In this document: one piece after another, positions 1-8,757 of the stretch | How the letters are laid out: the number at the start of each line of letters is the position of its first letter | Position numbering within the stretch: position 1 is the first letter of the stretch | Assembly: GCF_044377035.1 (NCBI RefSeq) | Contig: NZ_JBILJW010000011.1 | Coordinates: forward strand, 56,990-120,989 | DNA from: Silanimonas sp044377035 | Lineage (GTDB): Bacteria > Pseudomonadota > Gammaproteobacteria > Xanthomonadales > Xanthomonadaceae | Length of the DNA stretch: 64,000 bases | Reading direction: 5' to 3' | Program-made: the position numbers and the translations under genes | The notes under the pieces: generated by a model | Told to the model about the DNA's origin: nothing | Seen by the model: only the letters and a program-made list of their open reading frames with translations | Databases searched by the model: none

Positions 1-362
1 TGGCCTTCACCGGAGATCCACGGCAACGCGAAGGTCCGGACATAGAACAACGCGCCAAAGAACGCCGCGAAGAACATCACCTCGGAGAAGATGAACCAGA
101 TCATCCCCTGCCGGAACGAAATGTCGACCTGGCCGTTGTAGTTGCCGCCCTCCGACTCGCGGATCACGTCGCCGAACCAGCCGAACAGCGTGTAGATCAT
201 CATCGCGATGCCGGCCATGAAGATCCAGAACGACGTGTCGCTGCCGTTGAACCAGTTGATCAGGCCGATCATCAGCACGAACAGCGAGATCGAGCCGACG
301 AACGGCCACTTGCTGTGGTGCGGGACGAAATAGACGTCGGCATCGTGGTGGGCGGTGGCCAT
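1..362 (-). CDS. ctaE: cytochrome c oxidase subunit III, 3' part missing
   Basis: N-terminal 120 residues of subunit III of the aa3-type cytochrome c oxidase; the C-terminal part lies beyond the left window edge. The start ATG is at 362-360 and the protein begins MATAHHDADVYFVPHHSKWP. It continues with a first membrane helix (SISLFVLMIGLINWF), a second (FWIFMAGIAMMIYTLFGW) and the conserved stretch around SFRQGMIWFIFSEVMFF, which is typical of COX3. Subunit III carries no redox centre but stabilises subunit I. It is the last visible gene of the minus-strand operon ctaC-ctaD-small ORF-ctaG-ctaE, 33 bases after the ctaG stop. Identification is firm; only the length is unknown. Confidence 0.95.
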   Translation of the reverse strand, partial: MATAHHDADVYFVPHHSKWPFVGSISLFVLMIGLINWFNGSDTSFWIFMAGIAMMIYTLFGWFGDVIRESEGGNYNGQVDISFRQGMIWFIFSEVMFFAAFFGALFYVRTFALPWISGEG

Positions 363-395
363 GGAAACCCCTAGCGGTGCAGCGGTGGAATGGTG

Positions 396-983
396 TCAGC
401 GTGGCGCGAAGACCGGGGCCGACGCAACCGCGGGCACCGGGCCGGCGGCGGCGCGGGCGGTGGCCGCGTCGTTCTTGAAGAAGGTGTAGGACAGGGTGAT
501 CGTCTTGACCTCGGCGGGCAGGGCCGGGTCGACGATGAAGCGGACCGGCATGGTCTTGCTCTCGCCAGCCATCAGGAGTTGCTCGGTGAAGCAGAAGCAC
601 TCGGTCTTGACGAAGTAGCCGGCCGCGACGACCGGCGCCACGGACGGGGCGGCATTGCCGACCACCGGCATGGCGTCGCGGTTGCCCGCGACATAGCTCA
701 TCTCGTAAGCCTGGCCGGGCACGACGTCCATGGTCAGCACTTCCGGCTGGAAGCTCCACGGCAGCTTGGAGTTCACCGTGCCATCGAACTCGATGCGCAC
801 CGTGCGGTTCGGATCGACCTGCATCCCGACGACGCGGTGCTCTCCGGCCGCGGTGTCTTCGAGCTTGATGCCGAAGACCTTCTCGCAGGCGATCTCGTAC
901 AGCGGCACCAGCGCGAACGCGGCGACGAAGCAGCCCGCGGAGACGAGGGCGATGGTGCGGGCGGTGGCGGCGTTCGAGCTCAT
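396..983 (-). CDS. ctaG: cytochrome c oxidase assembly protein CtaG/Cox11
   Basis: 195-residue copper chaperone that delivers copper to the CuB site of subunit I. One N-terminal membrane anchor (about residues 9-31) is followed by a periplasmic immunoglobulin-like domain. The copper-binding CFCF motif is visible in KTECFCFTEQ. Reading is open for 24 codons upstream, but the ATG at 983-981 is preferred: it overlaps the stop of the preceding small ORF (ATGA) and gives the usual Cox11 N-terminus with an immediate membrane helix. The C-terminus is alanine/proline rich. It sits between ctaD and ctaE, the usual place. Confidence 0.95.
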   Translation of the reverse strand: MSSNAATARTIALVSAGCFVAAFALVPLYEIACEKVFGIKLEDTAAGEHRVVGMQVDPNRTVRIEFDGTVNSKLPWSFQPEVLTMDVVPGQAYEMSYVAGNRDAMPVVGNAAPSVAPVVAAGYFVKTECFCFTEQLLMAGESKTMPVRFIVDPALPAEVKTITLSYTFFKNDAATARAAAGPVPAVASAPVFAPR

Positions 984-1117
984 GCGTTGGCCTCGGCCAC
1001 GACCATGAACATCGCATAGACGTAGAGCGCCGCCGCAACCCCGCCGAGCAGCCACGCCGTGCGCCGCACCGAGGTGCGGCGGGCCGGGGTGTCGTTGGGG
1101 TCGCGAGGGGCGTCCAC
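980..1117 (-). CDS. small single-pass membrane protein between ctaD and ctaG
   Basis: 45-residue ORF starting at GTG 1117-1115 and ending in a TGA that overlaps the ctaG start by the ATGA arrangement. The N-terminal half is polar and arginine rich (RRTSVRRT); the C-terminal half is one hydrophobic helix (AWLLGGVAAALYVYAMFMVV). Many proteobacterial cta operons carry a tiny membrane protein at this spot, often called cytochrome oxidase small assembly protein. I infer such a role from position and shape, not from a conserved motif. The start is uncertain because no ATG is available; the 18-base gap after ctaD and the overlap with ctaG support real translation. Confidence 0.65.
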   Translation of the reverse strand: MDAPRDPNDTPARRTSVRRTAWLLGGVAAALYVYAMFMVVAEANA

Positions 1118-1135
1118 GTCAGTCGCTCGTCAGGC

Positions 1136-2764
1136 TCAGTGCGCGACGTCGCCGTGCGACAGGTCTTCGTCGCGGATGACCGGCGGCTTGGTGAAGGTGT
1201 GATGCGGGGCCGGCGACGGCACCGTCCACTCGAGGCCACGGGCACCTTCCCACGAGCGCGCCTCGGCCTTGACGCCGCCGCGGGCGCACTTCCAGACGAT
1301 GTAGACGAACAGCAGCTGCATGAAGCCGAAGCCGAAGCCGCCGACCGACGACCACATGTTGAAGTCGGCGAAGGCCACGTTGTAGTCCGGGATGCGGCGC
1401 GGCATGCCGGCGAGGCCGAGGAAGTGCTGCGGGAAGAACAGCAGGTTCACGAAGATCGTGCTGCCCCAGAAATGCCACTTGCCCAGCGTCTCGTTGTACA
1501 TGTAGCCGGTCCACTTCGGCAGCCAGTAGTACACGCCGGCCATGATGCCGAACACGGCGCCGGTCACCAGCACGTAGTGGAAGTGGGCCACCACGAAGTA
1601 GGTGTCGTGGTACTGGTAGTCGGCCGGCACCATCGCGAGCATCAGGCCCGAGAAGCCGCCGATGGTGAACATCACCACGAAGCCCAGAGCGAACAGCATC
1701 GGGGTCTCAAAGGTCATCGAGCCGCGCCACATCGTGGTGACCCAGTTGAAGACCTTCACGCCCGTCGGGATGGCGATCAGCATCGTGGCGTACATGAAGT
1801 ACAGCTCGGCGCCGAGCGGCATGCCGACCGTGAACATGTGGTGCGCCCAGACGATGAACGACAGGAAGGCGATCGAGGCCGTGGCGTACACCATCGCCTG
1901 GTAGCCGAACAGCGGCTTGCGGGCGAAGGTCGGAATGATCTCCGACACGATGCCGAAGGCCGGCAGGATCATGATGTAGACCTCGGGGTGCCCGAAGAAC
2001 CAGAACACGTGCTGGTACAGGACCGGGTCACCGCCGCCGGCGGCATTGAAGAACGAGGTGCCGAAGAACTTGTCGGTGAGCAGCATCGTCACCGCACCGG
2101 CGAGCACCGGCATCACCGCGATCAGCAGGAACGCCGTGATCAGCCAGGTCCAGACGAAGATCGGCATCTTCAGCAGGTCCATGCCCGGGGCGCGCATGTT
2201 GAGGATCGTGGCGATGATGTTGATCGCGCCCATGATCGAGCTGATGCCCATCAGGTGGATCGCGAAGATCGTGAACGCCACGTTCGAACCGCCCTGCAGC
2301 GACAGCGGCGGGTAGAGCGTCCAGCCGCCGGCCGGACTGCCCGAACCGATGCCGAAGGCCTGCAGCGCGAGCGGCATCAGCAGCAGCGCGAAGGCGAACG
2401 GCATGATCCAGAAGGACCAGTTGTTCATGCGCGGCAGCGCCATGTCGGGCGCGCCGACCATGAGCGGGATCATCCAGTTGGCGAGGCCGACGAAGGCCGG
2501 CATCACCGCACCGAAGATCATGACCAGCGCGTGCATCGTGGTCATCTGGTTGAAGAACGACGGGTCGACCAGCTGGAGGCCCGGCTGGAAGAGCTCGGCG
2601 CGGATGACGAGCGCCATCGAGCCACCGACCAGGAACATGACCAGCGAGAAGACCAGGTACAGCGTGCCGATGTCCTTGTGGTTCGTGGACATGAACCAGC
2701 GCTGGAAGAAGCTCTGCTGGTGGCCGTGGTCGTCGTGGTGCGTATCAGCGTGCGTGTTTGCCAT
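1136..2764 (-). CDS. ctaD: cytochrome c oxidase subunit I
   Basis: 542-residue catalytic subunit of the aa3 oxidase, which reduces O2 to water and pumps protons. Twelve membrane helices are expected. Visible ligands include the heme a histidine in TMHALVMIFG, the CuB site HPEVY in FFGHPEVYIMILP with the cross-linked tyrosine, the HH pair in WAHHMFTVG, and the heme a3/a histidines in VVAHFHYVLVTG. The N-terminus has a histidine-rich stretch (HADTHHDDHGHQQ). The ATG at 2764-2762 is chosen over longer readings because GAGAGA precedes it at good spacing and homologues begin here. It lies 17 bases after ctaC and is followed by the small ORF and ctaG. Confidence 0.98.
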   Translation of the reverse strand: MANTHADTHHDDHGHQQSFFQRWFMSTNHKDIGTLYLVFSLVMFLVGGSMALVIRAELFQPGLQLVDPSFFNQMTTMHALVMIFGAVMPAFVGLANWMIPLMVGAPDMALPRMNNWSFWIMPFAFALLLMPLALQAFGIGSGSPAGGWTLYPPLSLQGGSNVAFTIFAIHLMGISSIMGAINIIATILNMRAPGMDLLKMPIFVWTWLITAFLLIAVMPVLAGAVTMLLTDKFFGTSFFNAAGGGDPVLYQHVFWFFGHPEVYIMILPAFGIVSEIIPTFARKPLFGYQAMVYATASIAFLSFIVWAHHMFTVGMPLGAELYFMYATMLIAIPTGVKVFNWVTTMWRGSMTFETPMLFALGFVVMFTIGGFSGLMLAMVPADYQYHDTYFVVAHFHYVLVTGAVFGIMAGVYYWLPKWTGYMYNETLGKWHFWGSTIFVNLLFFPQHFLGLAGMPRRIPDYNVAFADFNMWSSVGGFGFGFMQLLFVYIVWKCARGGVKAEARSWEGARGLEWTVPSPAPHHTFTKPPVIRDEDLSHGDVAH

Positions 2765-2781
2765 GGCGGAATCTCTCTGGC

Positions 2782-3648
2782 TCAACCCTGCGGGCCGGCG
2801 GCGGCCGGAACGGCGGAAGCGGTGCGGGCGGTCTCGTCGTTCGCCGACTTCATCGCGGCGAGGCGGGCCTGGAACTCGGCCTTCGGCACGGCCTCGACCA
2901 CGATCGGCATGAAGCCATGGTCCTTGCCGCACAGTTCGGCGCACTGGCCGCGGTAGATGCCCGGCTCGCGGATCTCGGTCCACTGCTCGTTGACGATGCC
3001 GGGGATGGCATCGCTCTTCCAGCCGAGGGCCGGGACCCACCAGGCGTGGATCACGTCGTCAGCCGTCAGGATGAAGCGGATCTTGGTGTCGGTCGGCAGC
3101 ACGAGGCGGTTGTCGACCTCGAGCAGGTAGTTCGGGTTGTTCGAATCCACCACCACGCCGCTCTGGCGGAGGCGGTCCGACTCACGGTCGAGGCGGCTGG
3201 TGAAGGTCACGCCCTCGCCCACGTACTCGTAGGTCCAGAGCCACTGCTGGCCAACGATCTTCACCGTCATCTCGTGGTCCTTCGTGTCGTAGGCCTCGAT
3301 GACCTTGACGGTCGCCGGGTAGGCCATGACCACGAGGATCAGGGTCGGGATGGCCGTCCAGACGATCTCGAGCTTCGTGCTGTGCACGAAGGTCTTGTCC
3401 GGCACCGCGCCCTTCGACTTGCGGAACTTGACGATCGAGTAGGCCATCGCGCCGAACACGACGATGCCGATCACCACGCAGATGACCAGCATGATCATGT
3501 GCATGTCGTAGGCGCGCTCGGCGGTGGCCGTGACGCCCGGCGTCATGTTCAGTTGCCACGGTTCCGCCTTCTCGGCGGCCCAGGCGAACGTGGCGCTCAG
3601 GCTGGCCAGGAGGCCGGCGATCGCGTGTTGGGGTCGGAACTTCTTCAT
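2782..3648 (-). CDS. ctaC: cytochrome c oxidase subunit II
   Basis: 288-residue subunit II, which accepts electrons from cytochrome c at the dinuclear CuA site. A signal peptide ends near residue 24 (ATFAWA). Two membrane helices lie at about 50-72 and 93-113. The periplasmic cupredoxin domain contains the complete CuA ligand set: H201, then C236, E238, C240, H244 and M247 in CAELCGKDHGFM. An aromatic patch, QQWLWTYEY (134-142), is the usual electron entry route. There is no C-terminal cytochrome c domain, so this is the simple aa3 form. It is the first gene of the ctaCD-ctaG-ctaE operon. Confidence 0.98.
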   Translation of the reverse strand: MKKFRPQHAIAGLLASLSATFAWAAEKAEPWQLNMTPGVTATAERAYDMHMIMLVICVVIGIVVFGAMAYSIVKFRKSKGAVPDKTFVHSTKLEIVWTAIPTLILVVMAYPATVKVIEAYDTKDHEMTVKIVGQQWLWTYEYVGEGVTFTSRLDRESDRLRQSGVVVDSNNPNYLLEVDNRLVLPTDTKIRFILTADDVIHAWWVPALGWKSDAIPGIVNEQWTEIREPGIYRGQCAELCGKDHGFMPIVVEAVPKAEFQARLAAMKSANDETARTASAVPAAAGPQG

Positions 3649-3663
3649 GCCGATGACCTCACC

Positions 3664-4164
3664 TCAATGTTCGTTGGCCGGCGCACGGCCCGAGGCCGCC
3701 GCCAACATCCATCGCAGCCGCTCCGCGAGCTCACTGCGCTCGCCGGGCGGCAGGAAACTGCCGATCTCCACCTCGCGCCCCTGCGAACCCAGCCGCAGGT
3801 GGTCCGGCGCGTCACGCACGCCCTCCGTGCGCAGTCGCACCCAGTAGGGATGCGCCTGGAACACGGCGGCGTCATCGGGCGAACGGCGCACTTCAAGCCG
3901 CTGTTCTCCCACGACGATCCGCTCGTAGCGGTCGCCCGATTGCCACACCCCGCGCAGCGCCACGGCCACGATCACCAGATCGAGCAGCGCGAACCACGGT
4001 GCGTAGGCGTTGCCCAGAGCGAATCCGTAGCCCGACACCGCCGCGACCGGCACCGAAATGAGTCCGAAGAGAACGAAAAACTGCCGCGACGTCAGGATGC
4101 GGCGAGGGCGCAGCAAAAGCTGCGCCTCGGAGCCGGGAACCGACGGCGGCAGTTCATCGATCAC
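3664..4164 (-). CDS. DUF2244 family membrane protein
   Basis: About 166 residues from the GTG at 4164-4162. The frame is open further upstream to 4326, but that extra part reads as low-complexity proline-rich protein in intergenic DNA. It has two central membrane helices (FFVLFGLISVPVAAVSGYGF and PWFALLDLVIVAVALRGVW), followed by a soluble C-terminal half with YERIVVGEQRLEVRR and GREVEIGSFLPPGER, the pattern of DUF2244 integral membrane proteins. These are commonly found beside cta genes in proteobacteria; their function is unknown. It ends 15 bases upstream of ctaC on the same strand, so it may be co-transcribed. The exact start is the main doubt. Confidence 0.75.
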   Translation of the reverse strand: MIDELPPSVPGSEAQLLLRPRRILTSRQFFVLFGLISVPVAAVSGYGFALGNAYAPWFALLDLVIVAVALRGVWQSGDRYERIVVGEQRLEVRRSPDDAAVFQAHPYWVRLRTEGVRDAPDHLRLGSQGREVEIGSFLPPGERSELAERLRWMLAAASGRAPANEH

Positions 4165-4358
4165 GTGGGACGCGAACCGGACCTGCGACAAGGTGACGCA
4201 GTTTACGGCCCGGCCGTCGGGGGGGGCAAGCAAAGCCCTGTGAGTGAAGGCCCCGGGAGGCGGCACCGCGGGAATTTCCCGAGTCAAACAGCAGGGGGTT
4301 ACGGGGGTTCGGGGCGGCGGGCACACTTCCGCCTTTCCTCGCCGCTGCCGGTCACCGC

Positions 4359-7300
4359 GTGAAGCCCATCCTCAGCCCTGAACTGCCCGCCGCGCCCGGT
4401 CCGGCGCGTGAACGCACCACCGAGGCCTATGCCCGAGACGAGTCGGACCACCTGGCCGAGCTGCTGGCCGCCGCCCGGCTTCCGGCCGACGTCCAGGCCC
4501 GGGTGCAGGCCACGGCCGAGGCGCTGGTGGAGCGCACCCGCGTCCGTGCCGCCGACCCGGAGCTGGTGCAGGCCTTCATGCGCCAGTACGACCTCAGCTC
4601 CGAGGAGGGCGTGCTGCTGATGTGCGTGGCCGAGGCCCTGCTGCGCATCCCCGACCAGCTGACCGCCGACAAGCTCATCCGCGACAAGCTGGGCGACGCC
4701 GCTTGGGAGAAGCACCTGGGCGGGTCCTCGTCCGTCCTGGTCAATGCCTCGACCTGGGGCCTGATGCTGACCGGCCGCGTGGTGAGCCTCGCCGAAGACA
4801 CCCGCCGCGACTTCGGCGGTGCCTTCCGCCGGCTGGTCGCCCGGACCGGCGAGCCGGTGATCCGCCTCGCGGTGCGCCAGGCCATGAAGATCATGGGCCA
4901 CCAATTCGTCATGGGGCGCACGATCACCGAGGCGCTGGAGCGCAGTCTCAAGGGCGAGAACGCCCGCTACCGCTACAGCTTCGACATGCTCGGCGAGGGG
5001 GCGCTGACGACCAAGGACGCCTCCCGCTACTTCCAGGCCTACAAGGACGCCATCGGCGCGATCGGCGCCTCGCTGCGCTCCGTGGGTGGCTCCGAGAGCG
5101 TTTTCGCAGCGCCCAGCATCTCGGTGAAGCTCTCGGCCCTGCATCCGCGCTACGAAGTCGGCAAGCGCGCCCGAGTGATGGCCGAGCTGACCCCGATGGT
5201 GCTGGAACTGGCCCAGCACGCGAAGGCGCAGTCGATCGGCTTCACTATCGACGCCGAGGAAAGCGAGCGCCTCGAGCTCTCGCTCGATGTGATCGGCACC
5301 GCGTTCGCGGACCGGAGCCTCGACGGCTGGGAGGGCTACGGCCTCGCCGTGCAGGCCTACCAGAAGCGCGCCCCCTTCGTGATCGACGAACTCGCCGCGC
5401 TGGCGCGACAGGTCGGCCGCCGCATGCCGATGCGCCTCGTCAAGGGCGCCTACTGGGATTCGGAGATCAAGAAGGCGCAGGTGGAAGGCTTCGGCGGCTA
5501 CCCGGTGTTCACCCGCAAAGTGAACACGGACGTCAGCTACCTCGCCTGCGCGCGTCGCATGTTCGCCGCCACCGATGCGCTGTACCCGATGTTCGCCACG
5601 CACAACGCGCAGACCATCGCCGCGATCCATGCGATGGCGAACGAAGGCGGCACGCGCCGTGACTACGAGTACCAGCGCCTGCACGGGATGGGCGAGGACC
5701 TCTACGCCGAGGTGATCGGCGCCGACCAGCTCGGCGTGCCCTGCCGCGTCTATGCCCCGGTGGGCTCGCACGAGGACCTGCTGCCCTACCTCGTTCGCCG
5801 CCTGCTCGAGAACGGCGCGAACTCCAGCTTCGTCAACCGCATCACCGACAGCCGCGTGCGCGCCGCAGACCTCGTCGCCGACCCGGTGGCCACGGTGGAA
5901 CGCAACACCATCAAGCCGCACCCGCACATCCCGCAGCCGCGCGACCTCTTCCGCTCGCAGAACGAACCCCGGACCAATTCGATGGGCATCAACCTCGCCA
6001 ACGACGCGCAGCTGCGCGACCTCGCCACCCAGATCAACGCCGCCGTGAAGCCGTGGTCGGCCCAGCCGCTGGTGCCGGGCGCATCGGCCTTCGGCGCGAC
6101 CGTGAAGGTGACCAATCCCGCCGACCGCCGCGAGGCCGTGGGCGAGTACCTCGCCGCCTCGGAGGCCAACGTGCAGCAGGCACTGGCCAACGGCGTGAAG
6201 GCGCAGCCCGGCTGGGACGCCCTGCCCGCCGCCAGCCGTGCGGTCATTCTTGAGAAAGCGGCGGACCTGCTGGAAGCGCGCACGCCGGATTACATGGCGA
6301 TGTGCGTCAAGGAAGCCGGCAAGAGCCTCTCGGCCTCGGTGGCCGAGGTGCGCGAGGCGGTCGACTTCCTGCGCTACTACGCCCTGCAGGCGCGCGAACT
6401 GTTCGCGCCGGTGAAGCTGCCGGGCCCGACCGGCGAGTCGAACCAGCTCACCCTGCACGGCCGCGGCGTGTTCGTCTGCATCAGCCCGTGGAACTTCCCG
6501 CTCGCGATCTATCTCGGCCAGGTGGCCGCCGCGCTCGCCGCAGGCAACGCCGTGATCGCCAAGCCCGCCGAGCAGACCTCGCTGGTGGCCTTCGCCGCGA
6601 CGAAGCTGCTGCACGAGGCCGGCATCCCTGAGGACGTGCTGCAGTTCCTGCCGGGCGACGGCGCAACGGTCGGCGCCGGCCTCACCCGCGACCCGCGCGT
6701 GGCCGGCGTGGCCTTCACCGGCTCGAACGAGACGGCGTGGGCCATCAACCGCACGTTGGCCGCGCGCAACGCTCCGATCGCCTCGCTGATCGCCGAGACC
6801 GGCGGCCAGAACGCGCTGATCGCCGACTCCTCCTCGCTGCCCGAGCAGGTGGTGAAGGACGCCGTGGGCTCGGCTTTCGATTCCGCCGGCCAGCGCTGCT
6901 CGGCCGCGCGCGTGCTGTTCGTGCAGGACGACATCGCCGACAAGGTAATGCACATGCTCGCCGGTGCAATGGATGAACTCGTCATCGGCGACCCCGGCCT
7001 GCTCAGCACCGACGTCGGCCCGGTGATCGACGAGGACGCCAAGCGCAACCTCGAGACGCATGCCGCGCGCATGGACAAGGAAGCCCGCCTCATCAAGATG
7101 GCGCCGCTGCCCGAAGCCGCCGCGCACGGCTGCTTCGTGGCCCCGCGCGCCTACGAGCTGAAGTCGCTCTCGCAGCTCGACCGCGAAGTCTTCGGCCCGA
7201 TCCTGCACGTGGTGCGCTGGAAGGCCGATAATCTCGATGGCGTCATCAACGACATCAACGGCACCGGCTTCGGCCTGACGCTGGGCATCCACTCGCGCAT

Positions 7301-7535
7301 CGACGCGACGATCGACCACATCGCGAAGAACGTCCGCGTCGGCAACTGCTACGTCAACCGCAACCAGATCGGTGCGGTGGTCGGCGTGCAGCCCTTCGGC
7401 GGCGAAGGCCTCTCGGGCACGGGCCCGAAGGCCGGTGGCCCGCACTACCTCGCCAAATTCGCCACCGAGCGCACGCTCACGGTGAACACCACGGCGGCCG
7501 GCGGCAACGCCTCGCTGCTGACGCTGGCCGAGTAA
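4359..7535 (+). CDS. putA: bifunctional proline dehydrogenase / L-glutamate-gamma-semialdehyde dehydrogenase
   Basis: 1058-residue enzyme that oxidises proline to glutamate in two steps, passing electrons to ubiquinone (FAD) and NAD+. The GTG start at 4359 has no better ATG nearby. Residues about 30-530 form the FAD-dependent proline dehydrogenase barrel (RLVKGAYWDSEIK, YPMFATHNAQT, and YAPVGSHEDLLPYLVRRLLE with the substrate arginines). Residues about 560-1050 form the aldehyde dehydrogenase, with SPWNFPLAIY, VAFTGSNETA, the general-base region ETGGQNALI and catalytic cysteine in SAGQRCSAARV. It lacks the N-terminal ribbon-helix-helix repressor domain of E. coli PutA and the extra C-terminal domain, so it is the short enzyme-only type. 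The next gene starts 7 bases downstream. Confidence 0.97.
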   Translation: MKPILSPELPAAPGPARERTTEAYARDESDHLAELLAAARLPADVQARVQATAEALVERTRVRAADPELVQAFMRQYDLSSEEGVLLMCVAEALLRIPDQLTADKLIRDKLGDAAWEKHLGGSSSVLVNASTWGLMLTGRVVSLAEDTRRDFGGAFRRLVARTGEPVIRLAVRQAMKIMGHQFVMGRTITEALERSLKGENARYRYSFDMLGEGALTTKDASRYFQAYKDAIGAIGASLRSVGGSESVFAAPSISVKLSALHPRYEVGKRARVMAELTPMVLELAQHAKAQSIGFTIDAEESERLELSLDVIGTAFADRSLDGWEGYGLAVQAYQKRAPFVIDELAALARQVGRRMPMRLVKGAYWDSEIKKAQVEGFGGYPVFTRKVNTDVSYLACARRMFAATDALYPMFATHNAQTIAAIHAMANEGGTRRDYEYQRLHGMGEDLYAEVIGADQLGVPCRVYAPVGSHEDLLPYLVRRLLENGANSSFVNRITDSRVRAADLVADPVATVERNTIKPHPHIPQPRDLFRSQNEPRTNSMGINLANDAQLRDLATQINAAVKPWSAQPLVPGASAFGATVKVTNPADRREAVGEYLAASEANVQQALANGVKAQPGWDALPAASRAVILEKAADLLEARTPDYMAMCVKEAGKSLSASVAEVREAVDFLRYYALQARELFAPVKLPGPTGESNQLTLHGRGVFVCISPWNFPLAIYLGQVAAALAAGNAVIAKPAEQTSLVAFAATKLLHEAGIPEDVLQFLPGDGATVGAGLTRDPRVAGVAFTGSNETAWAINRTLAARNAPIASLIAETGGQNALIADSSSLPEQVVKDAVGSAFDSAGQRCSAARVLFVQDDIADKVMHMLAGAMDELVIGDPGLLSTDVGPVIDEDAKRNLETHAARMDKEARLIKMAPLPEAAAHGCFVAPRAYELKSLSQLDREVFGPILHVVRWKADNLDGVINDINGTGFGLTLGIHSRIDATIDHIAKNVRVGNCYVNRNQIGAVVGVQPFGGEGLSGTGPKAGGPHYLAKFATERTLTVNTTAAGGNASLLTLAE

Positions 7536-7542
7536 GCGCGCG

Positions 7543-8322
7543 ATGACGAAGCGCGGCGGAGCAAAGCACGGCGGAACACGGCGCGGGGGCGCGACAGGGC
7601 CGGTGTCCGGCACGACCTCCCCGGCCGTCCCGGCGGTCACGGGCCAGGGGCCGCTGCGCCTGCGACGCTTCGTCGCCAACCCGGGCTTCATCGCCTTCAC
7701 GCACGCGCTGATCGCGATCAACGCGGTGGCGCTCGGGGTGGAAGCCCTGCCGCGCGCCAGCGAGTCATTCGAAAGCTTGCTCGAAGGCCTGTTCGCCTTC
7801 TCGACGGCGTGGTTCGTCATCGAGATCGCGCTGCGGATGCTGGCGCACGGCAAACCGGTGGCCGGCTTCTTCCGCGACGGCTGGAACACCTTCGACACCG
7901 CCATCGTGGTGCTGTCGCTGCTGCCGCTGGCCGGCGGCGTCGCCATCCTGGCGCGCCTCGCCCGCCTGCTGCGGCTGCTGCGCCTCGTCTCCGGCAACGA
8001 CCTGCTACGGAGCTTCGTGGAGCGACGGCTGCCGGCCGGGCTCCACCTTCTGGCGGCGGCGTTCCTGCTGGTGCTGTCGATCTACGCCTTCGCGCTGGCC
8101 GGCTTCCACGTGGCCGGCGGCGTGCTCGCCGAACCCGGCGCTTGGGCCGACCTGCCGAGCGCCCTGCGCAGCACGCTGGGCTGGAGTGTCATCGTCGCGG
8201 CACCGGCCCTGCCTTCGGAAGGCGCGGCCGGCACGGCGTGGCTGGTGGCCCTCGCTGCGACGCTCCTCGCGTGGCTGGTGCTGACCGTGCGCGGGCTGTT
8301 CGGCGCGGGAGCCAAGCCATGA
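7543..8322 (+). CDS. ion-channel-like voltage-sensor protein with degenerate pore loop
   Basis: 259-residue six-helix protein of the Ion_trans type. After a polar basic N-terminus (1-37), helices S1 (about 48-68), S2 (83-101), S3 (117-135), S4 (134-150), S5 (165-190) and S6 (228-252) can be drawn. S4 carries arginines at every third position (R138, R141, R144, R147), the classic voltage sensor. The pore segment between S5 and S6 (WADLPSALRSTLGWSV, then IVAAP) aligns in shape with bacterial sodium channels but has no TLESW-like acidic selectivity filter. It could be a non-selective channel, a voltage sensor with another output, or an inactive relative. It is translationally coupled (ATGA) to the next gene. 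Confidence 0.7.
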   Translation: MTKRGGAKHGGTRRGGATGPVSGTTSPAVPAVTGQGPLRLRRFVANPGFIAFTHALIAINAVALGVEALPRASESFESLLEGLFAFSTAWFVIEIALRMLAHGKPVAGFFRDGWNTFDTAIVVLSLLPLAGGVAILARLARLLRLLRLVSGNDLLRSFVERRLPAGLHLLAAAFLLVLSIYAFALAGFHVAGGVLAEPGAWADLPSALRSTLGWSVIVAAPALPSEGAAGTAWLVALAATLLAWLVLTVRGLFGAGAKP

Positions 8323-8750
8323 AGGCCGTGCTGATGCTCTTCGCCCTCGTGCTGCTGGCGCTCGCCGGTGTGATCGGCGTGCAGCGGGCGAACTTCGTCC
8401 GCCAAGCCGTGCCCACCAGCGGCATCGTCGTCGACATCGAATCGCGCAACACGCGCTGCGGCCGCAAGCCGCGTCGCGCCTGTACCAAGTTCACCGCGGT
8501 AGTCGAGTACAAGGTCGCCAACGACACCCGCCGGATGCGCACCGGTGCCGGCCAGTCTCGCGGCCGGGACGAGCCCGAAAGCGAGGCCCGCTACGACGTC
8601 GGCGACGCGTTCGCACTGCGGGTGCACCCGGCGACGCGCGAAGCCCTGCCCGACGACACGATGGGCCTGTGGGGACTGCCGATCATGCTGGGCATCGGCG
8701 GCGGGTTGTTCGCGGTGTTCGGGCTGTGGGGCGTCGGCCGGCGGCGCTGA
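8319..8750 (+). CDS. DUF3592-like membrane protein
   Basis: 143 residues, starting at an ATG that overlaps the stop of the channel-like gene. It has an N-terminal membrane helix (LMLFALVLLALAGVIGV), a soluble beta-rich middle (VPTSGIVVDIESRNTRCG, KFTAVVEYKVANDTRRMRTG, YDVGDAFALRVHP) and a C-terminal helix (GLPIMLGIGGGLFAVFGLWGV). Two flanking helices around a small extracytoplasmic beta domain is the layout of DUF3592. The function of that family is unknown. Coupling to the voltage-sensor gene suggests the two work together. Confidence 0.65.
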   Translation: MKAVLMLFALVLLALAGVIGVQRANFVRQAVPTSGIVVDIESRNTRCGRKPRRACTKFTAVVEYKVANDTRRMRTGAGQSRGRDEPESEARYDVGDAFALRVHPATREALPDDTMGLWGLPIMLGIGGGLFAVFGLWGVGRRR

Positions 8751-8757
8751 GCGCGCC

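Noticed and set aside
4299..7997. 1232-codon open frame antisense to putA
   Set aside because: It mirrors the codon structure of putA in very GC-rich DNA, is rich in H, R, G and A, and shows no domain. Sense putA is certain.
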